Below, piece by piece: positions 6,211 to 9,070 of a stretch of 9,070 nucleotides of DNA; position 1 is the stretch's first letter; each line of letters opens with the position of its first letter. A model generated the notes under the pieces. That model was not told where the DNA came from and did not search any database. It saw nothing but the letters and a program-made list of their open reading frames with translations. The position numbers were made by a program, and so were the translations under genes. The stretch lies in NCBI GenBank assembly GCA_030639555.1, contig DAOWCM010000072.1, positions 1 through 9,070 of the forward strand, read 5' to 3'. This stretch comes from Candidatus Eiseniibacteriota bacterium (lineage in GTDB: Bacteria > Joyebacterota > Joyebacteria > Joyebacterales > Joyebacteraceae).

Positions 6211-6547
6211 ATCCGACCGGCTTCACCTTCAGGACCATTCCAGCGACGGACTCGACCTCGACGGCAGCACCCGACGCCACCTCCTCGTCCGAAACGGCGT
6301 TCCAGTACTCGCCGTGGACGTGGACGCGACCCCCGGGCCGAAGGTCCGTGACGGCCACGCCTCTCTCACCTATCATCCCGGCCCTGCCGGTGCGAACCCG
6401 CCCCGACTGCGCCGCGAGCCCTACCGGGACCGCTATCAGGAAGAACACTATCAGAAGCCCCATCGCCGGGAATATCGCGTTCTGCCCCAACCCGAAGAGG
6501 CGGAACAGGGCGCCCAGAAGCTCCAGAAGCCCAGTGAACTCGCCCAT
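6209..6547 (-). CDS. nfeD: Short NfeD-family protein (membrane segment plus OB domain)
   Basis: NfeD proteins are partners of SPFH/stomatin proteins in the membrane. This 112-residue product is the short form. It has a hydrophobic segment at about residues 24-46, then an OB-fold domain (about 53-112) with the family pattern G-x-x-G-x-A-V-T-D-L-R-P-G-G-R-V-x-V-x-G-E-Y-W-N-A-V, then G-x-x-V-E-V and L-K-V-K-P. The ClpP-like serine-protease domain found in long NfeD proteins is absent, and only one clear membrane helix is present. The amphipathic N-terminal stretch (1-20) may lie on the membrane. The ATG at 6547 has GGAGG 5 nt upstream. It is the first gene after a candidate promoter (6610-6638) and is followed by the slipin gene 10 nt later. 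The OB domain is thought to bind the SPFH partner. Confidence 0.9.
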   Translation of the reverse strand: MGEFTGLLELLGALFRLFGLGQNAIFPAMGLLIVFFLIAVPVGLAAQSGRVRTGRAGMIGERGVAVTDLRPGGRVHVHGEYWNAVSDEEVASGAAVEVESVAGMVLKVKPVG

Positions 6548-6609
6548 CTGCTCCTCCGTTCGGATCCACTCTGATCCAATGCCTCAGGAGTGAGATCATC
6601 TCCTGCTTC

Positions 6610-6638
6610 ATCCTGCGACACAGTGGAGCACCTGTCAA
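6610..6638 (-). promoter_or_regulatory. Candidate sigma70-type promoter for the nfeD-slipin unit
   Basis: On the minus strand TTGACA (6633-6638) is followed after 17 nt by CAGGAT (6610-6615, 3 of 6 consensus). The predicted start near 6603 leaves a leader of about 55 nt before the nfeD ATG. The -35 context GAGGTTGACA is identical to that of the PIP synthase promoter. The -10 is weak, so the site is tentative. Confidence 0.45.
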
Positions 6639-6655
6639 CCTCGTTCGGTCCGACC

Positions 6656-6681
6656 GCCGGCGCCGTCGACCCCGCGCCGGC
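6656..6681. repeat. GC-rich inverted repeat upstream of the nfeD promoter
   Basis: GCCGGCGC (6656-6663) and GCGCCGGC (6674-6681) form an 8-bp perfect dyad around a 10-nt loop. It sits 18 bp upstream of the candidate -35 element and downstream of the HU terminator. It could be a regulator site or a back-up terminator; sequence alone does not decide. The rest of the 6548-6794 gap holds only the HU terminator and the promoter. Confidence 0.4.
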
Positions 6682-6730
6682 CCGCGTCCGTGTGGTCGCT
6701 ACGTCTCTGCACCTCAGGTCCGGTACAGGA

Positions 6731-6765
6731 AGAGAGGCGGGAGATCGCCGATCTCCCGCCTCTCT
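6731..6765 (-). terminator. Intrinsic-type terminator after the HU gene
   Basis: There is a perfect 15-bp inverted repeat AGAGAGGCGGGAGAT (6731-6745) / ATCTCCCGCCTCTCT (6751-6765) around a 5-nt loop. In the minus-strand transcript it begins 29 nt after the HU stop and is followed by TCCTGTACC, a pyrimidine-rich but not U-rich tail. It separates HU from the nfeD unit. Confidence 0.75.
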
Positions 6766-6794
6766 GGGTATGCGCGTACAACGAAGGGTCGCAG

Positions 6795-7079
6795 CTACTT
6801 CACGAACTCCTTGAGCGACTTGCCGGCCTTGAACTTCGGGTAGTAGTGGGCGGCAACGCGCTTGGTCTTGTCGGTGCCCGGGATCCGCCAGTCGCGGGTG
6901 GGCCGGTGGTCCGCACTGAACGTGCCAAAACCGGTGACCTGAACCTTGCCCTTGGCCTTAAGCTCACCGGAGATGATGCCGCCATCGATGCCGAAAAGCG
7001 CGTCAATAACATCCTTGGCGGCTCTGTTCGACATTTCCGCTCTTGCAGCCAGCTTCTCGACCAGTTCAGCCTTGTTCAT
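6795..7079 (-). CDS. hup: HU-family nucleoid DNA-binding protein, divergent arm
   Basis: HU dimers bend and compact DNA. The 94-residue product begins MNKAELVEKLAARAEMS (helices 1-2), has the saddle motif V-T-G-F-G-T-F (48-54), a beta-arm with R-x-P at 65-67 (the DNA-intercalating proline being P67), and ends PKFKAGKSLKEFVK. Length and ends match the HU family. The arm differs from the usual R-x-G-R-N-P-Q-T-G-x: here it is R-D-W-R-I-P-G-T-D-K-T-K, and the following I-P-A-x-x-x-P-x-F-K segment is V-A-A-H-Y-Y-P-K-F-K. The ATG at 7079 has GAGGGGG 7 nt upstream (a second AAGGG abuts it). The gene is monocistronic, with a candidate promoter at 7146-7174 and a strong terminator. HU or an HU-like paralogue; IHF is less likely. 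Confidence 0.92.
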   Translation of the reverse strand: MNKAELVEKLAARAEMSNRAAKDVIDALFGIDGGIISGELKAKGKVQVTGFGTFSADHRPTRDWRIPGTDKTKRVAAHYYPKFKAGKSLKEFVK

Positions 7080-7145
7080 CCCTTAGCCCCCTCTCAGCCT
7101 TCTGCCTGCGAACGCTTCCACAAAGAATGCCCAAAACGTGGGGGC

Positions 7146-7174
7146 AAACTACAGCACACCCCGCATCTTGTCAA
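7146..7174 (-). promoter_or_regulatory. Candidate sigma70-type promoter of the HU gene
   Basis: On the minus strand TTGACA (7169-7174) is followed after exactly 17 nt by TAGTTT (7146-7151, 3 of 6 consensus). The predicted start near 7139 gives a leader of about 60 nt. A small dyad TGCCC/GGGCA (7128-7145) spans the start region. The 7175-7261 stretch up to the lptD stop shows no convincing terminator. Confidence 0.55.
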
Positions 7175-7261
7175 TAGGAATCGTCCGCGAAGCGCCTAGA
7201 ACCGGGCCTTTCCCCGAAACAGGAACAAGTCGAACATACTGAGCACGGGAACAGAAGCCCG

Positions 7262-9070
7262 CTAGCGGACCGAACGCTGGATAAACCTCTTGCCGGCCTC
7301 CGCCTTTATCTCGGGCAGCGCCTTGACGTTGATGCGGAAGTAGTACTGCCACTCCCCCTCGAAGTAGCGTTGGGTGAACCGGGCCTCCCAGCAGTGGAGA
7401 TCCCTGTAGATGGTGTACTCCTGGCTGGCGACCTCTCCCTCATCGAGGTCGTAGTGCAGGGAGTAGTTCAGCCGCCAGCGCTCGGACGGAGAGAACGCGA
7501 GCCCGCCGTCGACCCAGTAGGAGGCATTGGCGGGGTCGGCGCCCCGGGAGTAGCGGAAGGTGAGCGAGCCGTCCCACGCCTTCTCGCCCGGGAGAGACCC
7601 CATCGACTGAGCTTCCAGTTCGCGCCTCAGCTGCTCAGCGGGAGAATCTGTCTGTGCGACGCGGTCCTCCCACGGTTCCGCCGACACCGCGGAGGGCTCT
7701 CCCCTGAGGTTGACGGTGGTCGTGATGGCCGAGTTCTCTATCGCGCCGCTGTAGGCGTCGTGGCGGGCGTTCCATCTCATCGAGACCGCGGGCCCGGGGC
7801 GGATCTCCAGCCCCGTGACCAGGTCCGACCACGGACGGTCGTCCTTCTTGAGATTGTACGACGTCGATGTGGAGAGCCGCACGAGATTATCTATCTTCCG
7901 CTCCGACTCGCCCGAACCCAGCTTCACCTGCAGCTTGTTGACGAGCGAGAGGCCAACTGACTTCTTCGAACGGGGCGTCGAGCCGAATCCGCTGAAGGTG
8001 TAGAAGCGGTCCTGCCCGCTCTCGTTGAAGTACTGCGGGAACTCGGGCGCCCACGAGAACGACGCGGACGGCTCCATGACATGCCTGAGGGCCGAGAGGC
8101 CCAGCTTCCCGGGGAAGAACGTGCCGTAGACGGCGGTCCTCGCCGACAGGCCCGCGTCATAGGTGAAACGGCCGGGGAACTTCGTGCCGTCCTTGTCGCG
8201 ATCGTACCAGTCCTGTCTGAAGTTGAGCCGCGGCGACAGGTTGAGCCAGCCCAGGTACTTTCCGCTGCCACTGAGGGACCCCTTGACGCCCACGCCCTGG
8301 CGCACCACCGTCTCGTCCCCGGCCCTGTCCCGGTCGTTGACACCCCGGGCGCTCCAGCCGAACGAGACCTTCTTGAGCCACGAGACGTACCCCGGCAGCT
8401 CTCGCTCCGAACCGACTATCGGCTGCTGGGTGGCCGTCAAGTCGACCTTGGGCAGGAGCTCGCTGACGGTCTCGGCGTCCAGCTGCTCGCGCCGGTCGAC
8501 CGTCACGCCGAGTGAGTGCCTGCTCCACCTCCCCCTGACCCAGAGCTGGGAGCGGAGGCTCCTGTTGAGGCTCTCCTGAATGCCCTGGTTGGAATCGCTC
8601 GCGTAGGTCGCGTCGCTCCGGAAGTCGCCGGAGGCGCCCGCTGTCCACACCCTGCCCATTTCCTGTCTGTGGCTGAACTTGAGGTCCCAGCGGCGCTTGT
8701 TGTAGAGAAGCTCCTGCATGAAGGACGCCTTGAGGCTGCCCGAGAGCACGTACCGCCGCTTGTATCTGGCTTCCACGTGCCCGATCCATCTCGTCAGCTC
8801 GTAGTAGTCGGCCCACACGGACGCGTCCCAGTAGTCGCTCGGCGCCCAGTAGTACCCGAAGTTCCGCACGAACCGGCCCTCGCCCTCCGTGATCCCGAGC
8901 TCGAGCTGGGGAAGCAGGAAGCCGGAGTGACGCTCCTTCCTGATGGGGAAGACATAGAACGGCAGCGCAAGCACCGGGATCTCGCCGATGTAGAGGATGA
9001 CGGGCTTCGCGACGACCTTGTCGTCCAGGTAGATCTTCATCCTGTGCGACACCAGGCAGTAGTGAGGGTC
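7262..9070 (-). CDS. lptD: LPS-assembly protein LptD (OstA/Imp), C-terminal ~600 residues, 5' end beyond the window
   Basis: LptD is the outer-membrane beta-barrel that, with LptE, inserts lipopolysaccharide into the outer leaflet. The frame is open to the window edge, so the N-terminal OstA-like jellyroll is mostly missing. The visible part (602 residues, numbered from the edge) begins with the end of that domain: P-H-Y at 2-4, then LYIGEIPVLALPFYVFP (26-42), RHSGFLLPQLELG (47-59) and a YYWAPSDYWDASV stretch (73-85). This is the diagnostic LptD transition into the barrel, where the first strands alternate aromatic and polar residues. The rest is a long series of amphipathic strands rich in Tyr, Trp and Arg. 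The protein ends F-I-Q-R-S-V-R, without the usual terminal aromatic residue of barrel proteins. The internal GTG at 9052 is not the true start. Its presence shows a diderm with LPS export. Confidence 0.93.
   Translation of the reverse strand, partial: DPHYCLVSHRMKIYLDDKVVAKPVILYIGEIPVLALPFYVFPIRKERHSGFLLPQLELGITEGEGRFVRNFGYYWAPSDYWDASVWADYYELTRWIGHVEARYKRRYVLSGSLKASFMQELLYNKRRWDLKFSHRQEMGRVWTAGASGDFRSDATYASDSNQGIQESLNRSLRSQLWVRGRWSRHSLGVTVDRREQLDAETVSELLPKVDLTATQQPIVGSERELPGYVSWLKKVSFGWSARGVNDRDRAGDETVVRQGVGVKGSLSGSGKYLGWLNLSPRLNFRQDWYDRDKDGTKFPGRFTYDAGLSARTAVYGTFFPGKLGLSALRHVMEPSASFSWAPEFPQYFNESGQDRFYTFSGFGSTPRSKKSVGLSLVNKLQVKLGSGESERKIDNLVRLSTSTSYNLKKDDRPWSDLVTGLEIRPGPAVSMRWNARHDAYSGAIENSAITTTVNLRGEPSAVSAEPWEDRVAQTDSPAEQLRRELEAQSMGSLPGEKAWDGSLTFRYSRGADPANASYWVDGGLAFSPSERWRLNYSLHYDLDEGEVASQEYTIYRDLHCWEARFTQRYFEGEWQYYFRINVKALPEIKAEAGKRFIQRSVR

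Noticed and set aside
5476..6351. Long plus-strand open frame of 291 codons opposite the slipin and nfeD genes
   Set aside because: It is antisense to two clearly conserved genes. Its product is rich in His, Arg, Leu and Asp with no recognisable domain, typical of a GC-rich shadow frame.
7086..7145. GGGGGC near the HU ribosome binding site complementary to GCCCCC upstream, suggesting a sequestered start
   Set aside because: The upstream partner (7140-7145) lies between the -10 and the predicted transcription start, so it would mostly not be in the mRNA.
7215..7253. Several GAACA/GAAACA words between lptD and the HU promoter
   Set aside because: Spacing is irregular and the words are only five bases long, so chance is sufficient explanation.
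8157..8816. Minus-strand alternative frame of 219 codons inside lptD
   Set aside because: It overlaps the LptD barrel in another frame and is Arg/Gln/Gly-rich, a compositional artefact.
9050..9052. GTG as the start codon of the barrel protein
   Set aside because: The frame continues upstream to the window edge with LptD-like residues (Asp-Pro-His-Tyr-Cys-Leu), so this is an internal codon of a truncated gene.

Overview
The window is a GC-rich bacterial chromosome segment with ten protein-coding genes, all on the minus strand and tightly packed. Every gap is under 300 bases. No rRNA, tRNA, CRISPR array, insertion sequence or phage gene is visible. The organism is a diderm with lipopolysaccharide export, because an LptD outer-membrane barrel protein is present. 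It also carries an actinobacterial-type inositol-phosphate synthase next to a phosphatidylinositol-phosphate synthase. That mix, with a stomatin/NfeD pair and a divergent RecJ, suggests an FCB-type or candidate-phylum diderm rather than a proteobacterium. The lineage is my inference and is not proven by the sequence.

In the direction of transcription (high to low coordinates) the layout is as follows. (1) The C-terminal ~600 residues of LptD (7262-9070, open at the window edge). (2) A single HU-family nucleoid protein gene (6795-7079) with its own candidate promoter and a strong 15-bp terminator hairpin. (3) A new unit starting at a candidate promoter near 6610-6638: short NfeD (6209-6547), stomatin/slipin SPFH protein (5446-6198), a strong hairpin, RecJ (3697-5382), and RsmI (2939-3700, overlapping recJ by ATGA). 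(4) A candidate promoter inside the end of rsmI, reading into PIP synthase (2274-2870) and inositol-3-phosphate synthase ino1 (1079-2233). (5) A hairpin, then thymidylate kinase tmk (293-961), which overlaps the start of an S41 C-terminal processing protease (1-296, truncated by the window).

Functionally, ino1 and the PIP synthase form two steps of inositol phospholipid synthesis: glucose-6-phosphate to inositol-3-phosphate, then coupling to CDP-diacylglycerol. LptD, slipin/NfeD and the S41 protease all act in the envelope. RecJ, RsmI, HU and Tmk are housekeeping genes for DNA repair, ribosome modification, chromosome architecture and dTTP supply.

I found no clear undescribed multi-gene system. 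The points most worth following up are the inositol-lipid gene pair in an LPS-type diderm, its candidate promoter with an internal dyad, the pentaloop hairpins without U-tracts between genes, a 10-bp palindromic tandem repeat over the ino1 stop codon, and sequence departures in RecJ and HU.
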